Translations under genes and position numbers: made by a program
NCBI GenBank assembly: GCA_934351835.1
Contig: CAKRJP010000023.1
Coordinates: 1-32,207, forward strand
Direction: 5' to 3'
DNA length: 32,207 nucleotides
From: an uncultured Lachnospiraceae bacterium
Lineage (GTDB): Bacteria; Bacillota; Clostridia; Lachnospirales; Lachnospiraceae
Shown here: in pieces, positions 15,012 to 22,564 of the stretch
Numbering within the stretch: position 1 is the first letter of the stretch
Layout: every line of letters starts with the position of its first letter
The notes under the pieces: generated by a model
The model's input: only the letters and a program-made list of their open reading frames with translations
The model's database searches: none
What the model was told of the DNA's origin: nothing

Positions 15012-16680
15012 ACAATTCCTCCCCTGATTCTCCAATATTTGAATGTAACATCGTATCTGCCTGCATCTTCCAGTCACTGACTGGATTTAAGGTTCCATCC
15101 TCTCTTCTCAGATAGCTGTAACCGAATTTCAACCGGACATAATATCTGCTACCAATTTCTTTCTTCAGATTCCCTTGTATCTTACACTCCCATTCTTCCG
15201 GTGTCTTCTGTGGATTTGTTACAACCACCGCAAACTCATCACCAGAAACACGGAAGTATTCCGTATTCTGCTCTCCCATCTCATGTTCTGCTCTCTGGAT
15301 ACTTCGGGCGGTTCGGATGACTGCCTCATCCCCCATCTGCATTCCATAGTTATCATTAATATTCTTCAGTTCCTCGATATCTATGAACAGAAGCAAGACA
15401 TTTTCAAACAGAACAGAATCTTCCCTTATCTTTTCCATATATTGTCCAAAAGCTTTTTGATTCTTCAGTCCTGTCATCCTGTCTTCGACAGACATTCTTG
15501 CATATACAGTCTGTTCCAAGCGGAACTGCACATCATTTGATACTTTACAGAGCAAGCCCCAGATCAGAAAAATAATATAGAGCAGGATACCAAACTGAAA
15601 AATTGCATTATACCAGTAAATAGCAAACATCCAATACAAAACCAATGCCATCAGACCACTGACACCTAACACGCCAAAGGCTTTCAGACAAAGGCCAAGT
15701 TCCTGTGTCCGGTTCTTCTGATATTCTTTCCACAGTAGAATGATTATCGACACCACCCCTGTAAACAGTATAAGATGTGTCACAACTAACATCTGTATAA
15801 AAGGTATGTCGAACAGAACACTGATGACTCCCTGTAAAATAGCATTTCCATAGAAAAGGAAGATCCACAATTCCGGAATCCAACGGACATCTGCCTTTAC
15901 CGTATTCTGTACAAAATGCAGCATCGGAACAGACATAAGCATAAACGCATAGAAAGAAACCAGCGTTCCCGCCGCACTCTGCCTGCCATACATCTGATAG
16001 ATTCCCGAATCCAGTATGCACCACAGTGCACAAATAATTAAAAAACTTGCCACATCAAGGAAACGTTTCTCCTCAATCTGCCGGTGTCTGGTATATAAAA
16101 ATATAACCACTGAGGCAATTCCAAGTCCCAGCATCCCAAAAACCATCAAAATTGAAAACAAAGATTCCTGAATATGTTTTCCAAGAATCTCCGGAAACTC
16201 TCCAATAATCGGAGCCTGCACATAAACCGGCCGACCCTCTTCGCTTTCAAAACCAAGGCACAATGGTTCCTGTCCGGTCTCAGCCGGCAGATTAATATCA
16301 GCCCATAATTTACCTTGCATCTGTTTATTTTTCTGGAATCCGTTATCCTTGTAACAATAAAGGTTCTGTGAACCCATACTCACTTCCAGATGGTTCTGTA
16401 CGCCTCTTTCAGATACCACCTTCCCCTCATCATCATCGGACAACGTATCATTATAAATAGTTACTTTTCCATCTGCATCCGGCATAACCGCACACGGAAG
16501 TTCAATCTCCTGTCTCTCTCCATCTCTGATCTGATACCATCCACTGCCAAGTGAATACACAGTATCCCTCTCCGGCTCTATTTCGAACTGATAAAATATA
16601 TTCATCAAAAATACCAGAAATACCGTCACCGTCACAGCACAGATTATCTCAATTTTTCTCCATTTTGCGCCTTTTTTCAT
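15001..16680 (-). CDS. Membrane diguanylate cyclase with SGDEF motif
   Basis: The 559-residue protein has an N-terminal membrane helix (about 9-27), an extracellular domain (about 30-175) of the beta-sandwich type seen in 7TMR-DISM proteins, and about seven membrane helices (178-385). The C-terminal GGDEF domain (about 395-559) has SGDEF at 479-483; Ser in the first position is tolerated in known active cyclases. No RxxD inhibitory site is present, so product inhibition is not expected. GAGG lies before the ATG; no clear promoter is visible in the 40 bases between it and the tRNA terminator. It is the first gene of a cyclase/phosphodiesterase pair. Confidence 0.9.
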   Translation of the reverse strand: MKKGAKWRKIEIICAVTVTVFLVFLMNIFYQFEIEPERDTVYSLGSGWYQIRDGERQEIELPCAVMPDADGKVTIYNDTLSDDDEGKVVSERGVQNHLEVSMGSQNLYCYKDNGFQKNKQMQGKLWADINLPAETGQEPLCLGFESEEGRPVYVQAPIIGEFPEILGKHIQESLFSILMVFGMLGLGIASVVIFLYTRHRQIEEKRFLDVASFLIICALWCILDSGIYQMYGRQSAAGTLVSFYAFMLMSVPMLHFVQNTVKADVRWIPELWIFLFYGNAILQGVISVLFDIPFIQMLVVTHLILFTGVVSIIILLWKEYQKNRTQELGLCLKAFGVLGVSGLMALVLYWMFAIYWYNAIFQFGILLYIIFLIWGLLCKVSNDVQFRLEQTVYARMSVEDRMTGLKNQKAFGQYMEKIREDSVLFENVLLLFIDIEELKNINDNYGMQMGDEAVIRTARSIQRAEHEMGEQNTEYFRVSGDEFAVVVTNPQKTPEEWECKIQGNLKKEIGSRYYVRLKFGYSYLRREDGTLNPVSDWKMQADTMLHSNIGESGEELYGL

Positions 16681-16720
16681 AACTCATCCTCAATTTATTT
16701 CCTACTTACTTTGATAAAAC

Positions 16721-16755
16721 AAAAAAAGCCTTGAAAATCAATGTCTTCAGGCTTT
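16721..16755 (-). terminator. Terminator of tRNA-Cys
   Basis: On the minus strand, GAAAGCCTGAA pairs with TTCAAGGCTTT (16755-16746 with 16735-16725, one bulged base), followed by seven U (16727-16721). It lies only 9 bases beyond the tRNA 3' end. Confidence 0.92.
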
Positions 16756-16763
16756 CTTCTAAG

Positions 16764-16834
16764 AGGCGCCAACCAGATTTGAACTGGTGATAGAGGTGTT
16801 GCAGACCTTTGCCTTACCACTTGGCTATGGCGCC
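16764..16834 (-). tRNA. tRNA-Cys (anticodon GCA)
   Basis: The 71-base gene has a 7-bp acceptor stem (GGCGCCA with TGGCGCC), the anticodon loop CTGCAAC, a T loop with TTCAAAT and the U73 discriminator typical of tRNA-Cys. CCA is not encoded. It stands alone with its own promoter and terminator. Confidence 0.97.
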
Positions 16835-16879
16835 ATATTTTGTTGTCGTCTTAAGGTTATGTGCCTCAGACACTTGTTT

Positions 16880-16908
16880 ATTATAGCAAACTGTATCCAA
16901 GGCGTCAA
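16880..16908 (-). promoter_or_regulatory. Promoter of tRNA-Cys
   Basis: TTGACG (16908-16903), a 17-base spacer and TATAAT (16885-16880, with TG one base upstream) lie about 45 bases before the tRNA. It is one of the best matches to consensus in the window. Confidence 0.9.
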
Positions 16909-16993
16909 CCCTTAATTTTTATTTTTTCTCATATTTTTCTATTTTTTGTTTTTCGTCTTCTCGCCGTCAAGACTTCAGTTCCTTTTTTCAGAC

Positions 16994-17635
16994 TTAGAAA
17001 CCAAGATCTTCGTTGACCAAAATAATTTTAATTCTCCCTTTAATCTTAGAATATCTTGTGATCAGAGTCTGACAGCAGATAGTATCCGGGCTTTTGCAGT
17101 CAAAACAAACACCCGTCTTCACGCAAGGCGTATCAATCCCAAAACGCTGCGCGTTTACCGGTGCAGCCTCATTCCTTGTCCTTGAGATTGCGTCTTCGAC
17201 ATTCTTTACAACTTTATTCATCCCCACGATCATCAGTACATTCTTCGGACCGAATGCGATCGCGGATACGCGGTTTGCCATCCCATCTACATTGACCAGT
17301 TCTCCTGTTGATGTGATTGCATTGGTACTGGTAATAAAATAATCACAACCATATGCATCAATCATTACCTGTCTTCTTTCTTCCGGAGTATTCGTTGCAT
17401 CTCTGTCATATATCTTATAATTTCCCTGACAGACTGCCTGCTGCAATCCAATCTCTTTGATGGAAACAGAGCCACCCCAGGAAATACTGCTGCCTTCCGG
17501 GATCATATCCAGTGCCAGTTTCAATGCCTCTTCCCCTGATTCTGCATAGTAGCCTTCCATATTGCGAGATTCCAGCTCTTTTATAATCTTCTGTCCTAAT
17601 ACACGGTTTCTACGTATTCTGTTTTCTTCCATCAT
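16994..17635 (-). CDS. LUD-domain protein (lactate utilisation / LutC-like)
   Basis: The 213-residue protein has the LUD domain core (about 25-175), with SISWGGSVSIKEIGL, DRDATNTPEERR, YFITSTNAITSTGELVNVDG and NRVSAIAFGPKNV. Members include LutC and YkgG, which take part in L-lactate oxidation with partner iron-sulfur proteins. Those partners (LutA, LutB) are absent here, so the lactate role is not shown. The C-terminal region is Cys-rich (CVKTGVCFDCKSPDTICC), a possible metal site. GGGAGG lies 8 bases before the ATG. It follows the PucR-type gene by 36 bases and is probably in the same operon. Confidence 0.85.
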   Translation of the reverse strand: MMEENRIRRNRVLGQKIIKELESRNMEGYYAESGEEALKLALDMIPEGSSISWGGSVSIKEIGLQQAVCQGNYKIYDRDATNTPEERRQVMIDAYGCDYFITSTNAITSTGELVNVDGMANRVSAIAFGPKNVLMIVGMNKVVKNVEDAISRTRNEAAPVNAQRFGIDTPCVKTGVCFDCKSPDTICCQTLITRYSKIKGRIKIILVNEDLGF

Positions 17636-17671
17636 GTTAATTTCCTCCCGTTATTATATTTACTATTCATT

Positions 17672-18811
17672 TTAAAAATACCATGATCCCATCTGCATAA
17701 TATAAAATGCAATCATGATCCGGGTCCGATTTTCATTTGTCATAATATCATAACCCAGGATATCTTTCAATTTGTTCATCTTATAAGTCAGGGTATTTTT
17801 ATGGCAGAAGAGTGCCCCCGATGTTGCAAGCATATTACATTCATTTTCAAAAAATACCTTTAATATATGTACAAATTCGGTACCATGTTCTTTGTCATGG
17901 CGAATCAGTTTTCCAAGCGTTTCCTGGACAAACGCCGGATATATTGATGGTTCTTTCACATCCGCAAGTATCTTGTATACTCCAAGATCATCATAACAAA
18001 GCATTGATTCTGTCACCTTTGATCTGGCAAGCTGATAAGCCACATATGCACTCTCATAAGAGCGATGGATATTATCTGTACGATTGACTGTCGTACCGAT
18101 TCCGACGTATACGTCCGGCTGTTTCTCACAGAACTCCCTTAGATCTCTCCGTACTTTCTCCTGGGAATATCCGGCGATCAATGCCGTCAGTCTTCCATCA
18201 TCTTCATATATAATACCTTTTTCTAATGCGTATTTTGCTGATTTTGCAATTTTTTTTATCCGTTCTTTCTGATTATTTCCTTGCACTTCTTTGCAACTTA
18301 CCAAAAGTACCGTATATGCCATATCCCGGAACATTCCGTGATGCTCAAAATTCGCCAGATACAGTTCTTCATTTTCCGGATAAAAAATGGCATTTTTAGC
18401 TGCCGCGATCAGATTAGTCTCGCTCTGCTCATTCTGAAGAAGCATGAATGCGAAATCCCGCATAATATCATTGTAAGGCGCATCCCAGCTTGCTGAGAAA
18501 AGAGGGAATCTCAATTCATTGCAGTAATCAACAATCTTCTTCGAAAATTTTCTGCCTTTACGCAGCGCAATAATCAGCCCTCCCGCATGTGCCTCGTTCA
18601 ATCTCTTAATATAATTTTCCAGCCACAGATCGGAAATATTGTTCAGGCCCGAATTAAATACCAGTTCATCCGCGTGAAGCCGTGGTATATAATCAATGTA
18701 TTCCACCATATGGATCCAGACGATCATTTTCTGGAAACAACTGTCTGTATGAAGTTCCACATCATATTTTGGTCTGATTTCATGATAAAGATTTTTCAAT
18801 TCTACAGCCAT
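17672..18811 (-). CDS. PucR-family transcriptional regulator
   Basis: The 379-residue protein has an N-terminal PucR-type sensing domain (about 1-125, LNNISDLWLENYIKRLN, GLIIALRKGRKFSKKI), a central degenerate GGDEF-like domain (about 155-290), and the C-terminal PucR helix-turn-helix (about 310-375, LATSGALFCHKNTLTYKMNK). Members are cytosolic activators that sense small metabolites such as purines, amino acids or sugar acids. The dyad over its own -35 box suggests autoregulation. It is the first gene of a unit with a LUD-domain protein, the likely target. A good ribosome binding site, GGAAGGAG, precedes the start. The effector is unknown. Confidence 0.88.
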   Translation of the reverse strand: MAVELKNLYHEIRPKYDVELHTDSCFQKMIVWIHMVEYIDYIPRLHADELVFNSGLNNISDLWLENYIKRLNEAHAGGLIIALRKGRKFSKKIVDYCNELRFPLFSASWDAPYNDIMRDFAFMLLQNEQSETNLIAAAKNAIFYPENEELYLANFEHHGMFRDMAYTVLLVSCKEVQGNNQKERIKKIAKSAKYALEKGIIYEDDGRLTALIAGYSQEKVRRDLREFCEKQPDVYVGIGTTVNRTDNIHRSYESAYVAYQLARSKVTESMLCYDDLGVYKILADVKEPSIYPAFVQETLGKLIRHDKEHGTEFVHILKVFFENECNMLATSGALFCHKNTLTYKMNKLKDILGYDIMTNENRTRIMIAFYIMQMGSWYF

Positions 18812-18853
18812 TTTTTACTCCTTCCGTGCATGAAATATACAAAAATTTAAAAT

Positions 18854-18882
18854 ATTATATCATTTTTGTGCTTTGAGCACAA
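18854..18882 (-). promoter_or_regulatory. Promoter and dyad operator of the PucR-type gene
   Basis: TTGTGC (18882-18877), a 17-base spacer and TATAAT (18859-18854) form the promoter. The -35 box lies in a perfect dyad, TTGTGCT-TTG-AGCACAA (18866-18882). The same half-sites occur in the dyad at 30575-30606 in front of the second PucR-type gene. Confidence 0.75.
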
Positions 18883-18914
18883 TTATTTTTTTTATTCATG
18901 TTAAAAAAACACAT

Positions 18915-19055
18915 TTGAAATACTACCGAATAATGGTATATTATTAGCGGAGTACAAAACAGCTATTAATTTGACACCCCAAATTATAGTTCCCCATCCA
19001 ATTTTAAGATTATTTTTATAAAAAGCCCCTGGAGATCCCTACTTCAGGAGTTTTT
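18915..19055 (+). ncRNA. Short orphan transcript or leader with terminator
   Basis: In the 409-base gap before lrgA, TTGAAA (18915-18920), a 16-base spacer and TATATT (18937-18942) make a promoter-like element. About 80 bases later a hairpin (CCCCTGGAG 19027-19035 with CTTCAGGAG 19043-19051, with one mismatch and one G-U pair) is followed by TTTTTT. The stretch between has no start codon with a ribosome binding site. It may be a small RNA of about 100 bases or a relic. No known riboswitch fold was recognised. Confidence 0.35.
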
Positions 19056-19079
19056 TATTGTCTTTTTATCTTGAATTCC

Positions 19080-19107
19080 TTTACAACCCGAAAAATTGTG
19101 CTATACT
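19080..19107 (+). promoter_or_regulatory. Promoter of lrgAB
   Basis: TTTACA (19080-19085), a 16-base spacer and TATACT (19102-19107) with an extended TG motif (TGC before TATACT) form a strong promoter. A TTGTGCT half-site identical to those in the PucR dyad overlaps it at 19096-19102. Confidence 0.85.
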
Positions 19108-19125
19108 CATATTTATATGTTTTTT

Positions 19126-19143
19126 AATGCGGTTAACCGCATT
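19126..19143. promoter_or_regulatory. Perfect 18-bp palindrome, probable lrgAB operator
   Basis: The sequence AATGCGGTTAACCGCATT reads the same on both strands. It begins about 12 bases after the expected transcription start of lrgAB, a typical repressor site. The binding protein is unknown. Confidence 0.75.
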
Positions 19144-19147
19144 CCTG

Positions 19148-19170
19148 TGTTTATAAATTATTTATAAACA
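19148..19170. promoter_or_regulatory. Second perfect palindrome in the lrgAB leader
   Basis: TGTTTATAAAT and its exact reverse complement are separated by one base, giving 23 bases of dyad. It lies 4 bases after the first palindrome and about 50 bases before the lrgA start. It could be an operator or an RNA hairpin, but it is AT-only in the core. Confidence 0.6.
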
Positions 19171-19220
19171 TTCTGTAATAACTATAAATCATAACCATGT
19201 ATAATGAATAAGGAGTCATC

Positions 19221-19673
19221 ATGAAATACTTAAAACAATTTGGTATCATTCTGGCGCTCTCTTTTATCGGGGAGTTTCTCAATGATCTTCTGCCACTTCC
19301 TATCCCGGCAAGTATCTATGGAATCATCTTAATGTTTTTGTGCTTAAAGACTAAAATCATCCCTTTGAGCGCAGTAGAAGAGACAGCCCGCTTCCTGATC
19401 GAAGCAATGCCTCTGATGTTCATCCCTGCAGCCGTTGGTCTGTTAGAGTCCTGGGATATCATTAAGGGTGTATGGATCCAGTATATCAGCATTACCGTAA
19501 TCAGCACAGTCATCGTAATGATCGTTGCCGGCCATGTGACTCAGGCAGTTATTAACCACGACGAAAATGCTGTCCCTGACAAAACCTCTAATAAAGATAC
19601 GGTGTCCACGATAAAAGAAACAGTCCACACCGTCATGGATATGAATCCCGAGAAAGGAGGCATCACAGAATAA
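19221..19673 (+). CDS. lrgA: CidA/LrgA family holin-like protein
   Basis: The 150-residue membrane protein has four hydrophobic segments in the first 115 residues and the family pattern LPIPASIYGIILMFLCLKTKII with EAMPLMFIPAAVGLLE. LrgA and CidA proteins form holin-like complexes and in several Gram-positive bacteria take part in pyruvate uptake and control of murein hydrolase activity. The C-terminal tail (about 115-150) is hydrophilic and longer than usual. AAGGAG precedes the ATG. Its stop overlaps the start of lrgB by one base (TAATG), so the two are coupled. Confidence 0.9.
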   Translation: MKYLKQFGIILALSFIGEFLNDLLPLPIPASIYGIILMFLCLKTKIIPLSAVEETARFLIEAMPLMFIPAAVGLLESWDIIKGVWIQYISITVISTVIVMIVAGHVTQAVINHDENAVPDKTSNKDTVSTIKETVHTVMDMNPEKGGITE

Positions 19674-20362
19674 TGGAATTTTTCAGACAATCCGCATTTT
19701 TCGGAGTCATGTTAAGCCTGGTGGCTTATGGTATCGGCTTCGAATTAAAAAGGAAATTTAAACTTGCAATTTTCAACCCATTACTGATTGCTATTATCCT
19801 GGTTATGGTCGTACTGGTATCTTTACATATTGATTATGATGTTTATAACGAAGGAGCTGTGTACATCAGCTATCTGCTGACACCGGCAACGGTCTGTCTG
19901 GCAGTTCCTCTGTATGAGCAGTTTGAGCTACTAAAGAAAAACTGGAAAGCACTCCTCATCGGTATCCTTTCCGGCTGCATCGCCAGCATGGGAAGCATTC
20001 TTGCAATGACTATTATTTTCTCACTCAGCCATGAGGAATACGTGTCATTCCTTCCAAAGTCCATCACAACAGCCATCGGTATGGGCGTCTCTGATGAACT
20101 GGGCGGATATGTTTCTATCACAGTTGCAGTCATCATCATCACCGGTGTTCTGGGAAATATGATCGGCGAAAATGTTCTTAAGTTGTTTCGGATCACGAAT
20201 CCCATTGCCAAGGGCGTTGCTATCGGTACTGCCTCACATGCCATCGGTACTGCAAAGGCAATGGAAATCGGCGAAATTGAAGGAGCCATGAGCAGCCTGT
20301 CTATCGTAGTTTCCGGTATCATTACCGTTGTAGGCGCATCCATTTTTGCACAGTTTATTTAG
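19673..20362 (+). CDS. lrgB: LrgB/CidB family membrane protein
   Basis: The 229-residue polytopic protein of the LrgB family has the conserved LTPATVCLAVPLYEQF, SITTAIGMGVSDELGG and GTASHAIGTAKAMEIGE segments and about six to seven membrane helices. It is the usual partner of LrgA. The length is normal for the family. A ribosome binding site, AGAAAGGAGG, lies inside the end of lrgA. It ends before a bidirectional terminator. Confidence 0.93.
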   Translation: MEFFRQSAFFGVMLSLVAYGIGFELKRKFKLAIFNPLLIAIILVMVVLVSLHIDYDVYNEGAVYISYLLTPATVCLAVPLYEQFELLKKNWKALLIGILSGCIASMGSILAMTIIFSLSHEEYVSFLPKSITTAIGMGVSDELGGYVSITVAVIIITGVLGNMIGENVLKLFRITNPIAKGVAIGTASHAIGTAKAMEIGEIEGAMSSLSIVVSGIITVVGASIFAQFI

Positions 20363-20387
20363 ATTATAGTTTCATGATATCTAAAAT

Positions 20388-20441
20388 CCGAGATTGTCCG
20401 GGGATTATCCATTACATCCTCGTTACAATCTCGGCTTTTTT
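20388..20441. terminator. Bidirectional terminator between lrgB and aminotransferase
   Basis: CCGAGATTGT (20388-20397) pairs with ACAATCTCGG (20425-20434), a perfect 10 bp, with further inner pairing. On the plus strand it is followed by CTTTTTT; on the minus strand by ATTTTAG. Confidence 0.9.
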
Positions 20442-20443
20442 AT

Positions 20444-21658
20444 TTATTCAGCATTAAATACATATTTATCCATACGCTCAAATGCTTCTTTTACCAGGTT
20501 AAATGGCAACGCCAGATTAATCCTGATTGCATATTCTCCGTGGAACATTCGCCCGTCCTGCCATGCCACACCTACATCCCAGCCGGCTTTTTCAACTTCC
20601 TGGATCGTCTTACCATGGGATTTACACCATTTCTCACAGTCAATAAATAACATGTAAGTTCCCTCTGGTTTACTAACCTCCACACCTTCAAAATGCTCAT
20701 TTATGTAATCACAGGCATAATTGATATTCTGGCTTAAGACTTCGCACAGCTCGTCCACCCACTCATATCCTTCTTCTTTGTACGCTCCGATCAATGCGTG
20801 CATCGACAGCACATTCATTCCATTGTAATGTGATTTTGAACCTTTCGCCTCCACCAGATCTCTGAGGTAAGAATTGTAGATCACATGATAACTTCCCACC
20901 AGACCTGCAAGGTTAAACGTCTTGCTCGGTGCATACAGTGCGATCGTCCGGTTCTTCGCATCCTCACTGACAGACTGTGTCGGAATATGCTTATGACCAT
21001 TCAACAGAATATCAGACCAGATCTCATCAGAAATCACTACACAGTCATTTGCCTTATATATTTCCATCGCCTTCTCGATTTCCCAGCGTTCCCATACTCT
21101 TCCACAAGGGTTATGCGGACTACAGAAAACAGCCACATGAATATGATGCGCCTTTAATTTACGGTCCATATCTTCATAATCCATTCTCCACACGCCTTTC
21201 TCGTCCTTCTTAAGCAGGCTGTGTACGATGCAGAAACCGCTCCCCTCCAAACCTTTGGTAAAGCCAATATACGTTGGGCTGTGCACCAATATACTGTCTC
21301 CCGGTGATGCAAATGCCGCAGCCGCAGTTACCACGCCTCCAACAACACCATTTTCATATCCAATATGTTCCTTCGCAAGACCGGTCACACCATTACGGTT
21401 CCTCTGCCAGGAAATAATCGAATCATAATATTCCTCCGATGGTCTGAAATAGCCATATAACGGATGTTTCGCTCGCTCAATGATCGCCTCCGGAATCGTC
21501 GGCACTGTCTCAAAATTCATATCAGCCACCCACATCGGGATCGCATCAAAACCATCTTTCGGTCCATCCGGTGCCATCCCCACACCCGAACCGATCTGCT
21601 CGACCGCGATGGCATCCTTGCCATGTCTCTCAATAATCTTTGTAAAATCGTATTTCAT
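20444..21658 (-). CDS. MalY/PatB-type aminotransferase (putative C-S lyase)
   Basis: The 404-residue pyridoxal-phosphate enzyme is of fold type I. It has the family start YDFTKIIERHGKDA, PMWVADMNFETVP, CSPHNPCGRVW and SDEIWSDILL. The catalytic Lys is at 246 in APSKTFNLAGL, which forms the Schiff base with the cofactor. MalY/PatB members are cystathionine beta-lyases or aminotransferases; the exact substrate cannot be read. The gene stands alone, convergent with lrgAB, with its own strong promoter, and AAAGGAGAGG before the ATG. Confidence 0.9.
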   Translation of the reverse strand: MKYDFTKIIERHGKDAIAVEQIGSGVGMAPDGPKDGFDAIPMWVADMNFETVPTIPEAIIERAKHPLYGYFRPSEEYYDSIISWQRNRNGVTGLAKEHIGYENGVVGGVVTAAAAFASPGDSILVHSPTYIGFTKGLEGSGFCIVHSLLKKDEKGVWRMDYEDMDRKLKAHHIHVAVFCSPHNPCGRVWERWEIEKAMEIYKANDCVVISDEIWSDILLNGHKHIPTQSVSEDAKNRTIALYAPSKTFNLAGLVGSYHVIYNSYLRDLVEAKGSKSHYNGMNVLSMHALIGAYKEEGYEWVDELCEVLSQNINYACDYINEHFEGVEVSKPEGTYMLFIDCEKWCKSHGKTIQEVEKAGWDVGVAWQDGRMFHGEYAIRINLALPFNLVKEAFERMDKYVFNAE

Positions 21659-21686
21659 AGTACCTCTCCTTTTGTTCCATACTCCT

Positions 21687-21715
21687 ATTATATCTATCCA
21701 CTTCCTCTGTGTAAA
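21687..21715 (-). promoter_or_regulatory. Promoter of the aminotransferase gene
   Basis: TTTACA (21715-21710), a 17-base spacer and TATAAT (21692-21687) lie about 28 bases before the ATG. Confidence 0.85.
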
Positions 21716-21741
21716 TTCATTTTATAGAAAGACATGTATCA

Positions 21742-21774
21742 AAAATACAGGTGACCATTTCTTCTGATCACCTG
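21742..21774 (-). terminator. Terminator of the ABC exporter genes
   Basis: On the minus strand, CAGGTGA (21774-21768) pairs with TCACCTG (21754-21748), and the stem is extended by further pairs on each side of the loop, followed by TATTTTTG. It lies 22 bases after the ATPase stop. Confidence 0.75.
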
Positions 21775-21796
21775 CATTTTCTCTAATTATTAAGCT

Positions 21797-22564
21797 TTAC
21801 AGCTCCTTCATTTTCCCCAGAATTTCCTGATAAAATGCTTCCACATCTTTCGTCCTTTGGATATCCTCTTTGATTTTTCCATCCTTTAGCAAAATCAATC
21901 TGCTGCAATGGCTTGCCATCTTCGGATCGTGGGTAACCATCAGAATCGTCTTTCCCATTTTCTGGTTGATTTCTTCCAGAATCTCCAGCACTACATCTCC
22001 TGCTCTGGAATCTAAGTTTCCGGTCGGCTCATCGGCAAGCAATAAATCCGGATTATTGATCAATGCTCTGCATATTGCCACTCTCTGCTTTTCTCCTCCG
22101 GAAAGTTCATAAGGATGTTTCTCAAGCAACTTTTCAATTCCAAGCATTTTCGCATATTGTCTGGCTGATTTTACACATTCTTTTCCCTTTCTTTTGTCCA
22201 AAATCATCGGCATCATAATATTTTCTTCCACAGACAAACTGTCCATCAGATAAAAATCCTGAAATACAAATCCCAAATCTCTCCGCCGGATATCCGCCAG
22301 TTCATCCTGCCACAAATCGTTTGTGTCCCTTCCTTGAAAATAAACTTTTCCCGAAGTCTGCTTATCTATCAGCCCCAGTATTTTTAAAAGAGTGGTCTTG
22401 CCACAGCCGGATCTTCCGATAATCCCCACGAATTCCCCTGATCTCACTTCCATATCCAGCCCTTTTAATACATGAAACACTTTTTTGTTTCCTTCGCTCT
22501 GTTTTTTATAATCCCGCCTCAGATTTTCTATTTTTAAAACAGGTTCGCCCTTCTTATCTTTCAT
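21797..22564 (-). CDS. ABC exporter ATPase, BceA-type
   Basis: The 255-residue ATP-binding subunit has Walker A GRSGCGKTT at 50-58, the signature LSGGEKQ at 154-160, Walker B LLLADEP at 174-180 and the downstream TGNLD and VTHD loops. The combination ADEPTGNLD is typical of the MacB/LolD/BceA branch, which powers removal or sensing of peptide antibiotics together with an FtsX-type permease. The start lies inside the last codons of the permease gene (overlap of 11 bases), so the two are coupled. Confidence 0.93.
   Translation of the reverse strand: MKDKKGEPVLKIENLRRDYKKQSEGNKKVFHVLKGLDMEVRSGEFVGIIGRSGCGKTTLLKILGLIDKQTSGKVYFQGRDTNDLWQDELADIRRRDLGFVFQDFYLMDSLSVEENIMMPMILDKRKGKECVKSARQYAKMLGIEKLLEKHPYELSGGEKQRVAICRALINNPDLLLADEPTGNLDSRAGDVVLEILEEINQKMGKTILMVTHDPKMASHCSRLILLKDGKIKEDIQRTKDVEAFYQEILGKMKEL

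Noticed and set aside
16994..18811. A complete lactate utilisation (lutABC) operon
   Set aside because: Only one LUD-domain protein is present; there are no LutA or LutB-like iron-sulfur proteins in the window.
19199..19207. TATAAT immediately before the lrgA ribosome binding site
   Set aside because: A start there would fall on the ribosome binding site itself and no -35 box is present; the promoter at 19080-19107 is much better.
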